This document shows, piece by piece, positions 50,643-60,094 of a stretch of DNA of 64,000 bases. The position numbers and the translations under genes are program-made. This DNA is from RGIG6353 sp964650465 (GTDB lineage: Bacteria > Bacillota > Clostridia > Oscillospirales > SIG627). How positions within the stretch are numbered: the stretch's first letter is position 1; the number at the start of each line of letters is the position of its first letter. The notes below the pieces were generated by a model. It was not told the DNA's origin. It did not search any database and was given only the letters and a program-made list of their open reading frames with translations. The stretch lies in the NCBI GenBank assembly GCA_964650465.1, contig CAZYTA010000007.1, positions 10,311 to 74,310 of the forward strand. The letters are read 5' to 3'.

Positions 50643-51647
50643 ATGGCTAAAAAGACAACGATAGAGGACATCGCAAGGCTTTGCGGTGTATCAAAGGCAA
50701 CTGTGTCATATGTACTCAACGGCAAAAAGACTGCCATGAATATGTCCAAGGACACAGTAAAGGAAATAATAGAGACCTGCCAAAGGCTTGGATACCGTCC
50801 CGACAAGACGGCTCAGGCTCTTTCTGCCATGCGTAAAATTCCGCTCAATCTAATCATTCTCACTCCGTGGCTTTATTCTCAGCATTCCGACTTTATGGCG
50901 CAGATAAATGCCGCATTTGAAGCCATAAGCCGTGAAAAGGAGATAAAATTCTCTTATGCATACTACGAAAGAGGCGGTCTTTCAAAGCACCTCAAACCTG
51001 AAAAGTACAGCCGCTACGATGCTGTAATAGTTGCAGGCACATCGGTGACAGATGATAGCTTTTTAATTGAGAATTCCGCCAAATTTGAAAACCTTATTCT
51101 GCTTAACAGATATGTTAACGGTATATATTCGGTTTACGGAAATGACAAGGAAGCAACCTTTGAGCTTGCAGAGAGTGTAAAAAACAGCGGTTTTTATGAT
51201 TCGTTTGTAATCGTCAGCGAAAGTGTAGACAGCTTCTGCCGCGAGGAAAGACTTTCGGCTTTAAAGGAGTCATTCAGCAATGCAAGAATTGCCGATTTTA
51301 ACGGAAATATGGATGCTGAATCGGCATTGAAGCTATACAGGGAAAACGGCAACGGAAAAACCTGTTTTGCTTTTACAACCTTCTCCCCCGCTTCCCTTTT
51401 TATGACACATCTTTTACGACATGGAATCAACATTCCCAATGAATGCGGTGTAATATGCTTTGACATTCACACACTTCTTTCGGACTATCTTCCGCTTCAG
51501 TTGACAACCGTTGACCCACGGTTGTCGGATATGGTAAAAGAAGCCTACAACATAGCACTTGCGCTTAAAGAAGGGAAAACACCCAACAGTAAAAAGATCC
51601 CCGCCTCCATATGCAACGGCGAAACAGCAAAAAGCAATCTGCAATAG
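50643..51647 (+). CDS. LacI/GalR-family transcriptional regulator
   Basis: A 334-aa regulator: N-terminal HTH with hinge helix (TIEDIARLCGVSKATVSYVLNG, then YRPDKTAQALSA) and a periplasmic-binding-protein-like effector domain (about 62-325, DAVIVAGTSVTDD, NECGVICFDIH, LQLTTVDPRLSDM). AAGGAATAAC precedes the ATG. The TTAACGTTAA pair near the isomerase 3.7 kb upstream has the form of a LacI site, so this is a candidate regulator there; no such site is seen at its own promoter. Confidence 0.9.
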   Translation: MAKKTTIEDIARLCGVSKATVSYVLNGKKTAMNMSKDTVKEIIETCQRLGYRPDKTAQALSAMRKIPLNLIILTPWLYSQHSDFMAQINAAFEAISREKEIKFSYAYYERGGLSKHLKPEKYSRYDAVIVAGTSVTDDSFLIENSAKFENLILLNRYVNGIYSVYGNDKEATFELAESVKNSGFYDSFVIVSESVDSFCREERLSALKESFSNARIADFNGNMDAESALKLYRENGNGKTCFAFTTFSPASLFMTHLLRHGINIPNECGVICFDIHTLLSDYLPLQLTTVDPRLSDMVKEAYNIALALKEGKTPNSKKIPASICNGETAKSNLQ

Positions 51648-51669
51648 TTAAGCCCATATTAAAACACTA

Positions 51670-51709
51670 AGCTTGCCCCCAACGGCACAATAAACGTTGG
51701 GGGCAAGCT
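51670..51709. terminator. Bidirectional terminator
   Basis: AGCTTGCCCCCAACG pairs perfectly with CGTTGGGGGCAAGCT between convergent genes; the tail TGTATTTA is modest. Confidence 0.8.
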
Positions 51710-51718
51710 GTATTTAAA

Positions 51719-52822
51719 TCACTGAAAACGAGTACGTCCGATTATTTCCTTTCTCAGTTTCCGTCTGACACGATTAATATGCCTTTCAAAATCTCCGTTA
51801 TTGATGAGCTCGCAAAGCAAAAGCTGTTCAAACGTAGGCACGGTGCAGGAATAAAAGCCAAGTCTGCTGTTGAAATCTCCGAGAAGCCCCTGAGGAATAA
51901 CCATATATCCCACACGGAAGGACGGTGACACAGTTTTTGTAAAGGTATTAAGATATATTACATTGTTTCTTTGAGATAAAGCGAAAAGAGTTTCCTCGGA
52001 CTTTTTTGAAACAGAAAACTCAGATTCAAAATCGTCCTCTACTATATACCGTATGCCGGTTTCCGACCAGCGTATATATTCGTATTTTTTAGAAGCAGAA
52101 GCAGTTATTCCCGTTGGAAAGCTCCTGTACGGAGATATATGCAATACATCTGCTTTTGCTCCGTTCAGCCAAGCACTTTCTATTCCGTCTGCACCGAGAG
52201 GTAACAGCATATATTTCACACCCGAAGCAAGATACACCTGTTCTATTTTTTCGTAACAGGGATTTTCAAGGGCGAATATCCTCTCTCTCCCGAGAAGTCC
52301 CACAATAAGACCGTAAAGATATTCCGCTCCCGAGCCTATGATTATCTGCTCAGCGGAAGCCTTTATTCCTCGGCTTCGGAACAGGTAGGATGACAAAGCA
52401 TTTCTGAATTCAAGACAGCCTTTGTTCGGTGATTTTTCAAGTAAGGCTTCACCGTAATCGGAGATCACCTTTCTCATTGCCTTTGACAATACAGAAAAAG
52501 GAAAATGATGAGAATTGTCAGATAATGTATGCGGTCTTACAGGAGGAACAGCTGTGTGTGTGATTGTACCGAAGGCATCTGCGCTTCTGAATATAACAAA
52601 GTATCCGCTTCTTTCTCTGGGTTCAACATACCCTTCCTCGCAAAGAAGCGCATATGCATGCTCTATGGTAACGGTACTGACACCAAGCTCATCTGAGGCA
52701 AGACGCTTTGACGGAAGCTTATCACCGTATGCATACACACCGTTTGTTATGTCATCTCTTACCTGTTCATAAAGCTGCAAATATGCGTTTTTTTTATCCT
52801 GAAGGTTGATTGAATATCTCAT
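51719..52822 (-). CDS. MocR/PdxR-family regulator, C-terminally shortened
   Basis: A 367-aa GntR-type HTH (residues 8-75, DKLPSKRLASDELGVSTVTIEHAYALL) fused to an aminotransferase fold. The PLP Lys lies in LNTFTKTVSPSFRVGY. Full-length relatives are about 460-480 aa; this protein stops shortly after ERHINRVRRKLRKEI, so the last roughly 95 residues of the aminotransferase domain are missing and a terminator follows directly. It may be a natural short form or a decayed regulator. Divergent from an ECF S component, a known arrangement for vitamin B6 uptake control. Confidence 0.85.
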   Translation of the reverse strand: MRYSINLQDKKNAYLQLYEQVRDDITNGVYAYGDKLPSKRLASDELGVSTVTIEHAYALLCEEGYVEPRERSGYFVIFRSADAFGTITHTAVPPVRPHTLSDNSHHFPFSVLSKAMRKVISDYGEALLEKSPNKGCLEFRNALSSYLFRSRGIKASAEQIIIGSGAEYLYGLIVGLLGRERIFALENPCYEKIEQVYLASGVKYMLLPLGADGIESAWLNGAKADVLHISPYRSFPTGITASASKKYEYIRWSETGIRYIVEDDFESEFSVSKKSEETLFALSQRNNVIYLNTFTKTVSPSFRVGYMVIPQGLLGDFNSRLGFYSCTVPTFEQLLLCELINNGDFERHINRVRRKLRKEIIGRTRFQ

Positions 52823-52871
52823 CTGGTTATATAAAATTCTCCAATTCTGATTATTTATTTATATCCAGATG
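52820..52871. promoter_or_regulatory. CATCTGG/CCAGATG inverted repeat between MocR and ECF gene
   Basis: CATCTGGTTATAT (52820-52832) and TTATATCCAGATG (52859-52871) are near-perfect mirror half-sites; one covers the MocR start codon and the other abuts the TATTAT (-10-like) of the ECF gene. Likely operator of the MocR protein. Confidence 0.55.
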
Positions 52872-52918
52872 TATTATACAATAGTCTCATAAAAAAATCA
52901 ATATCAAAGGAGAAATAT

Positions 52919-53419
52919 ATGAAAAACCGCACTAAAAATATAGTACTGTCATCACTGTTTGCCGCAATAATATTTGTACTTACAAGGTTTGTCAGCATTC
53001 CTACCGTAAGCGCTGTAGGAAACGTTAATCTCGGTGACTGTGCTGTGCTGATTGCAGCCTGGCTTCTGCCCTGCCGTTATGCTTTTTTTGCATCGGGCAT
53101 AGGCTCAGCCCTTGCGGATTTGATGTCGCCATATGCAGTTTATGCACCTGCTACCTTCGTAATAAAAGGACTCATGGCAATAGTTGCATATATTATCTTT
53201 AAAAAAATTAAAAGCAATATCTATTCGCCAAAAGCAATCATATCAGGTGCTGTTGCAGAGCTTATAATGATATCGGGATATCTTTTGTTTGAAGGAATCC
53301 TGTACGGCTTTGGCACGGCAATTCTTAATATTCTATTTAACGCAGTACAAGGCATTGCGGGGCTTATAAGTGCAGTCATTCTGTTCGGGATACTGCAAAA
53401 GCGCATAAAGGGGATGTAA
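52919..53419 (+). CDS. ECF transporter substrate-binding (S) component
   Basis: A 166-aa membrane protein with about five to six hydrophobic helices and the small-residue N-terminal helix typical of S components (IVLSSLFAAIIFVLTRFVSI, then NVNLGDCAVLIAAWLL). It would deliver a vitamin to a shared ECF-AAT module, which is not in this window. Its divergent partner is a MocR (PLP-sensing) regulator, so pyridoxine-type substrate (PdxU-like) is the best guess. AAAGGAGAAATAT precedes the ATG. Confidence 0.85.
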   Translation: MKNRTKNIVLSSLFAAIIFVLTRFVSIPTVSAVGNVNLGDCAVLIAAWLLPCRYAFFASGIGSALADLMSPYAVYAPATFVIKGLMAIVAYIIFKKIKSNIYSPKAIISGAVAELIMISGYLLFEGILYGFGTAILNILFNAVQGIAGLISAVILFGILQKRIKGM

Positions 53420-53491
53420 AAAAGTCCCTCACGCGCTCGAAAAGCAAATTGAGATATTTTTAAAAGTTTAAAAATGCTTTGGGAGAGAGGT

Positions 53492-53535
53492 TTGGGGAGG
53501 GTACTTTTGCTAAAAAGTACCCTCCCCAAAAAATA
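53492..53535. terminator. Terminator after the ECF gene
   Basis: TTGGGGAGGGTACTTTT pairs perfectly with its complement around GCTA, followed by AAAAAATAA (U-run on the minus strand; weak on the + strand). Confidence 0.75.
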
Positions 53536-53552
53536 AACTCAAAAACAAAAAT

Positions 53553-53582
53553 GCCGAGAATTGCCGGCGACTCGCCGCTTTT
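53553..53582 (-). repeat. Partial interspersed repeat / terminator of the SLH operon
   Basis: On the minus strand AAAGCGGCGAGTCGCCGGCAA is the repeat-family hairpin head, followed by TTCTCGGCATTTTTG; it lies right after the SLH gene stop. Confidence 0.5.
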
Positions 53583-55801
53583 TAATAAACATATATCATT
53601 TCTATCTCACCGAGAAAATCAAAATATATTATAATATCCTCACCCTCCAGATTGCCATGGGCATTTTTCCAGCTGATTTGTTGGTTTTCCGATATAACAG
53701 GAATATTCGATAACATTTTATAATCCATTGTGCCGCCCGAAAGCAAATTCTCATCTGCCGATACAACATTCTCCTGACGGCAGTTTGTTACGGTAGGTAT
53801 CAGCCTTACAGCCTCGTTATTTGCATCCACCAAAAGAAAACCTTTCATCAGTTCCTCTGAGTCTCCCATTCTGTATGAGGCTTTATAAGTTGACAAATTG
53901 CCGTTAACGAAGAATTTTACGGTACGTGTATTGCCATCCGCAGCAACTGTATTTGCAGAAACAAGTATTCCTTCTGAGGTTACGGTATATTTTTCCTCAC
54001 CTTCTCCGTGATAAAAAGCGATTACTCTGCCTCTGCTGTCCAAAAGCAGAGTTCCGTATTGACCAATCTCCGAAGATGGAATGGAAACAGAAAGCTTCAT
54101 TGAAGCAATTTCACCGTCTATATAAAAATCTGCTGTTGAACTTCCGTTTTTGATAAGTATACCTTTGTGTGAAGTATATTCCTCATCTTCGGAATAAAAA
54201 GCCAACACAACATCCTCCGAATCCAGAACAAGTGTACCCTTATTCAGCACATCGCTTTTATCGGGAACTGTATATTGCAGCTCATAGTATTCCACATTGT
54301 TGTTCACAAGGAATTTTGCGGCAATCAAGCCATCCGGATTTACCGTATCATTAGCCAGCAATATAACATTCTTGTATACTCTGCCTTGCTCTCCGTCGGA
54401 TAAAAATGCGGATATTTCACCGTACTCATTAATAACAAACGTACCCGATGCTCCTATATAGCTTTCGGTCATGGAAACATGTGAATCATACCACACTGTA
54501 ACTTCGTTTATCATAAGCTCTGCTTCGTTTTTATCCACATCGATCACTGTTCCGTATTCTATTTCGTAGCTGTCTTTGCCATCCGGAAGAAAGTCCGTTA
54601 TACAACCGTCCGCATCAAGCAACGCTGTACCGCTTTTTCCGATATCCTCATATAAAAAGCTGACATTTTCCGACCTCTCGTAATATGTTGCTTTACCATT
54701 CACCAGAAAAAGGGAATAATTCTTTCGCCCTGTATCGGATACAGTATCATTGTTCACAAGAACAGCATTTTTAACAATGGTGTATACATCGCTTTCATCG
54801 GAAATAAAGGCTGTTGCATATCCGTTTGCATCAAGAAGCAAAGTGCCATAGCTTCCCACATCACTCTGAGATATAGCGGACACTCTTGGATATGACAGCT
54901 CATTTCCGTTCACGTACATTACCGTCTCATATGGCAATACTCCGTTTGAAGATTGCTGTGAATTCACAAGCAATATGCCCGAAACTGCCAAAAAGCTGTC
55001 TGTATCAGGAAGAAATGCAAGTATTTTTTCGTTTTTATCGATAAGCACCGTTCCCGACACACCTATGAGTGTTTCGGGAATTTCTGCGCTCTTGGGATAC
55101 CAAACCACATTGCCGTCAACATACAACTTAGCACAGTTCTGTTTGCCTGTATCAGACAGTGAATTTACCGAAAGTATCACTGCATTCTCCAGAGAGGAAT
55201 CAACAAGCTTTTTATAGAATTTAACTCCGCTCTTGTTATTTGAAGCGATAAGATTTACAAGAAGTATTGCTGTATCGCCTCTTGATATATTTTCATCGGC
55301 ACCAAGCTCAACTCCTTTTGATAATTCAAGACGGTTAGCAAGGCTTATATAGTCATCAGGATAAACCGCACCTATCTCTGAATCGCTGTAATCAAGGATA
55401 CGCAGCATTACCGTAAGCAATTGTGCATATGTAACCCTGTCATCGGGACCGAAATTGCCGTCTCCATAGCCTTTAAGCAGTCCTTTCGAGTATACAAGGT
55501 TTATATATGATGCAGCCCAATGCTCCGATGTCACATCTGAAAAAAGTGTCTTTTGAGAATAGGTACTAAGCTTATCCTCTTCTCCGAGCAGTACAGTAAT
55601 CAGTTTCGAGAGCTCACCTCTGGTCAAGGTTGCATTCGGATGATAACCGCCGTCGGAATATCCGTTTATCACTCCCAACGCATCAAGCACGGATACTGCC
55701 TCACTGACATCGGTATCTGCAATGTCATTATACGCAAGCGTTCCGACAGACAGCACAAGCGCCGCAATAAGTATTGTCAGTATAATAAAAGTTTTCTTCA
55801 T
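53582..55801 (-). CDS. SLH-domain protein with seven tandem beta-repeat units
   Basis: A 739-aa exported wall protein. Residues 1-23 are a signal peptide (hydrophobic run LTILIAALVLSVGT). Two clear and one partial SLH modules follow (about 25-190: GYSDGGYHPNATLTRGEL, GYGDGNFGPDDRVTYAQLL), which anchor to wall polymer. Residues about 205-665 contain seven units of about 65 residues, each ending in a GTxLLDxxGxxxAFx consensus. No enzyme motif is seen. It is the last gene of the ABC operon, 19 bases after the permease, so it may act with that exporter, for example as a receptor or structural partner. Confidence 0.88.
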   Translation of the reverse strand: MKKTFIILTILIAALVLSVGTLAYNDIADTDVSEAVSVLDALGVINGYSDGGYHPNATLTRGELSKLITVLLGEEDKLSTYSQKTLFSDVTSEHWAASYINLVYSKGLLKGYGDGNFGPDDRVTYAQLLTVMLRILDYSDSEIGAVYPDDYISLANRLELSKGVELGADENISRGDTAILLVNLIASNNKSGVKFYKKLVDSSLENAVILSVNSLSDTGKQNCAKLYVDGNVVWYPKSAEIPETLIGVSGTVLIDKNEKILAFLPDTDSFLAVSGILLVNSQQSSNGVLPYETVMYVNGNELSYPRVSAISQSDVGSYGTLLLDANGYATAFISDESDVYTIVKNAVLVNNDTVSDTGRKNYSLFLVNGKATYYERSENVSFLYEDIGKSGTALLDADGCITDFLPDGKDSYEIEYGTVIDVDKNEAELMINEVTVWYDSHVSMTESYIGASGTFVINEYGEISAFLSDGEQGRVYKNVILLANDTVNPDGLIAAKFLVNNNVEYYELQYTVPDKSDVLNKGTLVLDSEDVVLAFYSEDEEYTSHKGILIKNGSSTADFYIDGEIASMKLSVSIPSSEIGQYGTLLLDSRGRVIAFYHGEGEEKYTVTSEGILVSANTVAADGNTRTVKFFVNGNLSTYKASYRMGDSEELMKGFLLVDANNEAVRLIPTVTNCRQENVVSADENLLSGGTMDYKMLSNIPVISENQQISWKNAHGNLEGEDIIIYFDFLGEIEMIYVY

Positions 55802-55820
55802 TATTTTTCTCCTTCAAAAT

Positions 55821-57002
55821 TTAGTCTGCCCTGAGTGCATCCACAGGCTGTAAGCCCGAAGCTTTGATTGCGGGATAAAGTCCGAATACTATGCCTATGA
55901 CAATAGAAAACAGTGCCGCTCCCACTGTAACAAATACTGTAGGAAACAGTATCAGATCATATATAAGCTTTCCCAAAATCACGGAACCGGCGTATCCTAT
56001 AATAATGCCTATTATGCCGCCTGCCGAGCTCAATACTGCCGATTCGACAAGAAATTGTGTTATTATTACGCTCCGCTGGGCTCCTATTGCCTTCTTTATA
56101 CCTATCTCGCGCGTACGTTCGGTAACCGTTACCAGCATTATATTCATAATTCCGATACCGCCTACCAACAGCGCTATACAGGCAATACCCCCGAGCACTA
56201 TACTCATGGAGGCGGTCTCCTCGTCACTTTCAGCCATGGCATCATTACCGTTTTCAAGGGTATATGAGCTGGTATTTGAATTAAGCGCATCGCTGAGAAA
56301 ATATTCAAGCTCCGCCATAACGGTTTCCATATTATCCGAAGTAGATACCTTTACCGTAAAATCCGTAACCACCGCACTGCTTTTCAAAGCACGGTTATGG
56401 GTATAGGGAATTACCATCATATCGTCCATGGAATCCTCTGCTGTACCGTCCTTCTGATAGTAAACGCCCACTACCGTAAACGGCTCACCGCCAAAAGTTA
56501 TCTCCTTGCCTATAGGGTCAATATATCCGAAAAGACTCTCGGCTACATAAGCACCGATAACGCATACACGGTTGCGTTTATCGGTGTCAAAGCTCAATAG
56601 GTCTCTTCCCTTATTTATAACATAGTTGTTGCATGACGACCACTGCTCGTTTCCGAAATAAACAGCAGCCGTTGTATTGCTGTTAGCCATGTACTTCAAA
56701 GTTCCCGTCGAAGTGTATTCCGGAGTAATTCCGAGCACTGCGTCACTAAGATCTGTGTTAACAAACTCAATCAGGTCATCTGTTATGTCCACAGTATTGG
56801 TACGGTCATAGTAATCTATTTCAATACTTACCTTGTTTACACCGAGTTTTTCATAATACGCCATAATATCGGCGTTATAGCCCGAAACAAGGGCAACCAA
56901 AATAAGCACTGCGGCAACACCTATGATAATGCCCAGCATTGTTAGGAATGAACGTCCTTTTTTCTCAAATATTGCGTCAAAGGCAAGCTGTATCTCGTTC
57001 AT
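55821..57002 (-). CDS. MacB-like ABC transporter permease
   Basis: A 393-aa permease with four transmembrane segments: one N-terminal (about 17-40, KKGRSFLTMLGIIIGVAAVLIL), a large extracytoplasmic MacB domain (about 42-255), and three C-terminal helices in the FtsX domain (about 265-390). MacB-type transporters use a mechanotransmission mechanism to move peptides or lipids through a partner adaptor. Its start overlaps the ATPase stop by four bases (ATGA). Substrate unknown. Confidence 0.9.
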   Translation of the reverse strand: MNEIQLAFDAIFEKKGRSFLTMLGIIIGVAAVLILVALVSGYNADIMAYYEKLGVNKVSIEIDYYDRTNTVDITDDLIEFVNTDLSDAVLGITPEYTSTGTLKYMANSNTTAAVYFGNEQWSSCNNYVINKGRDLLSFDTDKRNRVCVIGAYVAESLFGYIDPIGKEITFGGEPFTVVGVYYQKDGTAEDSMDDMMVIPYTHNRALKSSAVVTDFTVKVSTSDNMETVMAELEYFLSDALNSNTSSYTLENGNDAMAESDEETASMSIVLGGIACIALLVGGIGIMNIMLVTVTERTREIGIKKAIGAQRSVIITQFLVESAVLSSAGGIIGIIIGYAGSVILGKLIYDLILFPTVFVTVGAALFSIVIGIVFGLYPAIKASGLQPVDALRAD

Positions 57003-57700
57003 AGTTTCCCCTCCTCACTCAGCGCCCTGTCTTCAATTATCTTTCCGTCCTGCACTCGAACAAGGCGGCGAGCCTGATTGGCTATGGAGTTATCGTGAGT
57101 AATCAATATTACGGTAGTTCCGTCTCTGTTCAGCTCCTTGAGTATCTGCAGTACCTGGCATCCCGTCTTCGTATCAAGAGCACCGGTAGGCTCGTCTGCC
57201 ATTATTACGGGTGAGTGAGTGGCAATGGCACGGGCTATTGCCACTCTTTGCTGCTGACCGCCTGACAACTGGGATGGACGGGCATCAGCCTTTTCCAAAA
57301 TGTCCACCTTTTCAAGGGCATCCAGCGCCCTTGCGTGCTGTTCCTGCTTTGACACCCCTTGGTAAGACATAGGAAGAGCTACATTCTGCCATACAGACAG
57401 CGACGGAATAAGATTGTACCCCTGAAATATAAACCCGATAAGCTTGTTCCGTATATCGGCAAGCTCCCTCTCTTTCCTCTCGCTGATGGATATACCGTCA
57501 AGGAAATAATCACCGTAGCTTGCAATATCGAGACAACCGAGAATATTCATCATTGTGGATTTTCCCGAGCCTGAGGTTCCGACTATAGCAACAAACTCGC
57601 CTTTATCTATAGACAGATCAACTCCGTCAAGTGCCCTTACCTCGTTTTCCTCGCCCTCGGAGTATATTTTTTTAATGTTTTTAAGTTCTATGAATGCCAT
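56999..57700 (-). CDS. MacB/LolD-like ABC transporter ATPase
   Basis: A 233-aa ATPase: Walker A GTSGSGKST (about residue 41), Q-loop FQGYNLIPS, signature LSGGQQQRVAIARA, Walker B VIMADEPTGALD, H-loop ILITHD. It is the MacB-subfamily ATPase in which NBD and permease are separate proteins, usual for Firmicutes. Coupled to the permease by overlap and to the adaptor by a two-base gap. Confidence 0.93.
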   Translation of the reverse strand: MAFIELKNIKKIYSEGEENEVRALDGVDLSIDKGEFVAIVGTSGSGKSTMMNILGCLDIASYGDYFLDGISISERKERELADIRNKLIGFIFQGYNLIPSLSVWQNVALPMSYQGVSKQEQHARALDALEKVDILEKADARPSQLSGGQQQRVAIARAIATHSPVIMADEPTGALDTKTGCQVLQILKELNRDGTTVILITHDNSIANQARRLVRVQDGKIIEDRALSEEGKL

Positions 57701-57702
57701 TA

Positions 57703-59715
57703 TTAACGACCGCCTCTGTTTCCGCCCGCATTACCGCTCATGTCGGGTCGTGTACCGCCCTGCTGTCCGTTGAAGCTCGGCATATTTCCGCTCATGTTGG
57801 GCATATTGCCATCGAAGCCCGGCATTTCTCCCGAGCCGAAGAAGTCCTCAAAGCTCGGCTCCTCCTCGCCGTTCTTGCTGGTAGTAGAGCTGTTTCCCGG
57901 AGCAGTCTGTCGATAACGAGTAAAGACCTCAATGTCTTTATCAACACCGCTGATTATTCTGACATACATTGAGTTTGAATTTCCCACTTCAACAGGCACA
58001 GCCCAAAAGCCCTGCGGAACCTCAATTTCGGGTTCTTCCAAGTCAACTGCGTTGTCAGGACGTTTATCCGATTTTACATATAGATAATAATTATCTTCAT
58101 GTGACTTCAGTGCAGATATGGGTGCAAGCACTCCCTCCTCGCTGTCCCCCAACGATATCGCATATGACACACTTACACCTGCAGAAAGCTCACCCATTGA
58201 ATCTATTTCAATTGTAGCCGCAAAGGTGGCAACACCTCCTGATGAGGTCGCTTCGGGGCTTATATATGTAACCGTTCCATTATAACGCTTAGAGGATTCA
58301 GCTCCTGAACGTGTTATTACAACAGGGGTCCCTTCTGTTACATAATCTATATCAAGCTCATCAAAATTGACGGAGATATTCATGGTTTCAAGGTTATATA
58401 TTGTCACAGCCGAATTAACCATCATACCCGGTCTTTCACCTGCCTCTATATTCACATACATAACCTTTCCCGCTATTTCGCTGGCAACAAGATAATCGGA
58501 GCGGCTTTCCTCAAGCTCTGATATGCTGTCATAAGCATCAGAAATTTTTTCATTAGCCGTCTCTATTTTCTTTTGATAATTTTCTATCTGCTTATATGCG
58601 TTTTCTATTTGGTTTTCAGTGTTCTCTATCTGCTTTTGAGTGTTCTCTATCTGTGCCTCATAACTGTCGGTATCTATCTCAAAAAGCTTTTGTCCGCTAA
58701 TTACCGTATCATAATTGACAACTGCCACGTCAAGTATTTCTCCCGACGTAGGAGCGGTAACTGTCACTGTATTTTTGTAATTTAACTTCCCTTCTTTTAC
58801 AGGATAAAGCTTACTGCCGTCCAATGAAACGAGCACTGCCGTTGCCGTATTCTTATCTGTAAGACTTCCGGGATTTTCGACCTCAACAGTTACTTCAAAG
58901 CATCTCATACCCTCGTCGCTGACCCATTCTACCCTACTGACCGAGGACACCTTTCCTGTAAGCGTATGCAATAAGCCATCAACAGTCACCTGTGCCTCCA
59001 TTCCCACTTTCACTTTATTTTCATAGGAATAGCTATAATACTGTGAAAAATTCATTACACTTTCGTCTGTAAGAGTAGCAAGGATTGCTCCGCTGTTGAC
59101 ATTTTTTCCCTCTTCTATGGATATCCCTGTAATTTTTCCGGAAAAATCCGCCGTAATTACTGCATCACCTATGGCTTCGTTGTATTCTGACAGGCTGTCT
59201 CGATAGTCCTCAAGCTTACTGTATGCATCACTTACAGTGGTACGCTGCGATGTAATGCTTGATTCATAATCGTTAATTTCGTCGTAGTAATCTTCTATCT
59301 GGTCTTCAAGGTCAGATATCTGCTCATCAATACTGCTGTCATCCTGCTTATAAAGAAGCTGTCCTTTTTCAACGTAATCACCTACAGAAACATAGACCTC
59401 CTCTATGTCGGCGTTTGATGCCACCGATACAGAAAGACTTTCTGCCGGCACGGTGGTACCCGAGCCTTCAATTGAACGGTCGAGAGCTCCCCATGTAGTA
59501 GTTCCTGTCATGGCTATTTTTTCTTCAGCTTTGAAGAACAGCCTCCACACTCCAAAAGCGGAAACTCCAGCCAATAACAAAACTATAATCAGTGTTATGA
59601 TTTTTTTTGCGGTTTTTTTCTTGCTTCCGAGTTTTTTCACTTTTTTTGATTTCTTTTCATCATTTTCTCTATCGAGAGCCTCTTCGATAACATTGCTTTC
59701 GTTTTTTTCTGCCAT
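57703..59715 (-). CDS. HlyD/MacA-like efflux adaptor with two coiled-coil hairpins
   Basis: A 670-aa adaptor. A transmembrane anchor lies at about 36-57 (IITLIIVLLLAGVSAFGVW). Two coiled-coil hairpins (about 130-190 and 350-410, the second with heptad-like QIENTQKQIENTENQIENA) are each flanked by lipoyl-like strands, so the usual module is duplicated. The C-terminal 60 residues are rich in Gly, Met and Pro and disordered. Typical MacA adaptors have one hairpin and about 400 residues. AAAGGAGGT precedes the ATG. First gene of a four-gene operon. Confidence 0.85.
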   Translation of the reverse strand: MAEKNESNVIEEALDRENDEKKSKKVKKLGSKKKTAKKIITLIIVLLLAGVSAFGVWRLFFKAEEKIAMTGTTTWGALDRSIEGSGTTVPAESLSVSVASNADIEEVYVSVGDYVEKGQLLYKQDDSSIDEQISDLEDQIEDYYDEINDYESSITSQRTTVSDAYSKLEDYRDSLSEYNEAIGDAVITADFSGKITGISIEEGKNVNSGAILATLTDESVMNFSQYYSYSYENKVKVGMEAQVTVDGLLHTLTGKVSSVSRVEWVSDEGMRCFEVTVEVENPGSLTDKNTATAVLVSLDGSKLYPVKEGKLNYKNTVTVTAPTSGEILDVAVVNYDTVISGQKLFEIDTDSYEAQIENTQKQIENTENQIENAYKQIENYQKKIETANEKISDAYDSISELEESRSDYLVASEIAGKVMYVNIEAGERPGMMVNSAVTIYNLETMNISVNFDELDIDYVTEGTPVVITRSGAESSKRYNGTVTYISPEATSSGGVATFAATIEIDSMGELSAGVSVSYAISLGDSEEGVLAPISALKSHEDNYYLYVKSDKRPDNAVDLEEPEIEVPQGFWAVPVEVGNSNSMYVRIISGVDKDIEVFTRYRQTAPGNSSTTSKNGEEEPSFEDFFGSGEMPGFDGNMPNMSGNMPSFNGQQGGTRPDMSGNAGGNRGGR

Positions 59716-59882
59716 CTGGAATACCTCCTTTAATTTACTTTACAAAATTAACACTCTTATTTAAAATTAAACTTAAATTTCATATGCTATTGCAAAAGTT
59801 CAGATAAAATTCACTTTTCTTTAAAAATAAGTATATTTTTTCATAATTTTATGATAAAATAATATTGAAATGAGGTGACTCT

Positions 59883-60083
59883 ATGGCAATAAGGCTGAAC
59901 GAGGACAAAGAAATTGTTAAAAAAATACGTGACGGACTTGTGGCAAAAGGCGGTTACTGTCCCTGCAGAATTCCCAGAACACCCGAGTTCAAATGTATGT
60001 GTGAAGAATTCAGAAAACAGATTGCCGACCCTGATTTTGAGGGCTACTGTCACTGTATGCTGTTTTACAAAACAAAGGATTAG
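59883..60083 (+). CDS. Ferredoxin-thioredoxin reductase catalytic-chain-like protein
   Basis: A 66-aa protein with the CxC triple pattern of FTR catalytic subunits: YCPCR (about 24-27), KCMCEE and YCHCM, which in FTR hold a 4Fe-4S cluster next to a redox disulfide. Full FTR catalytic subunits are about 110 aa, so this is a minimal form, and no variable subunit is adjacent. The thioredoxin gene starts 11 bases later, so reduction of that thioredoxin by an Fe-S donor is the obvious hypothesis. GAGGTGA precedes the ATG. Confidence 0.83.
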   Translation: MAIRLNEDKEIVKKIRDGLVAKGGYCPCRIPRTPEFKCMCEEFRKQIADPDFEGYCHCMLFYKTKD

Positions 60084-60094
60084 GAGGAAAATTA

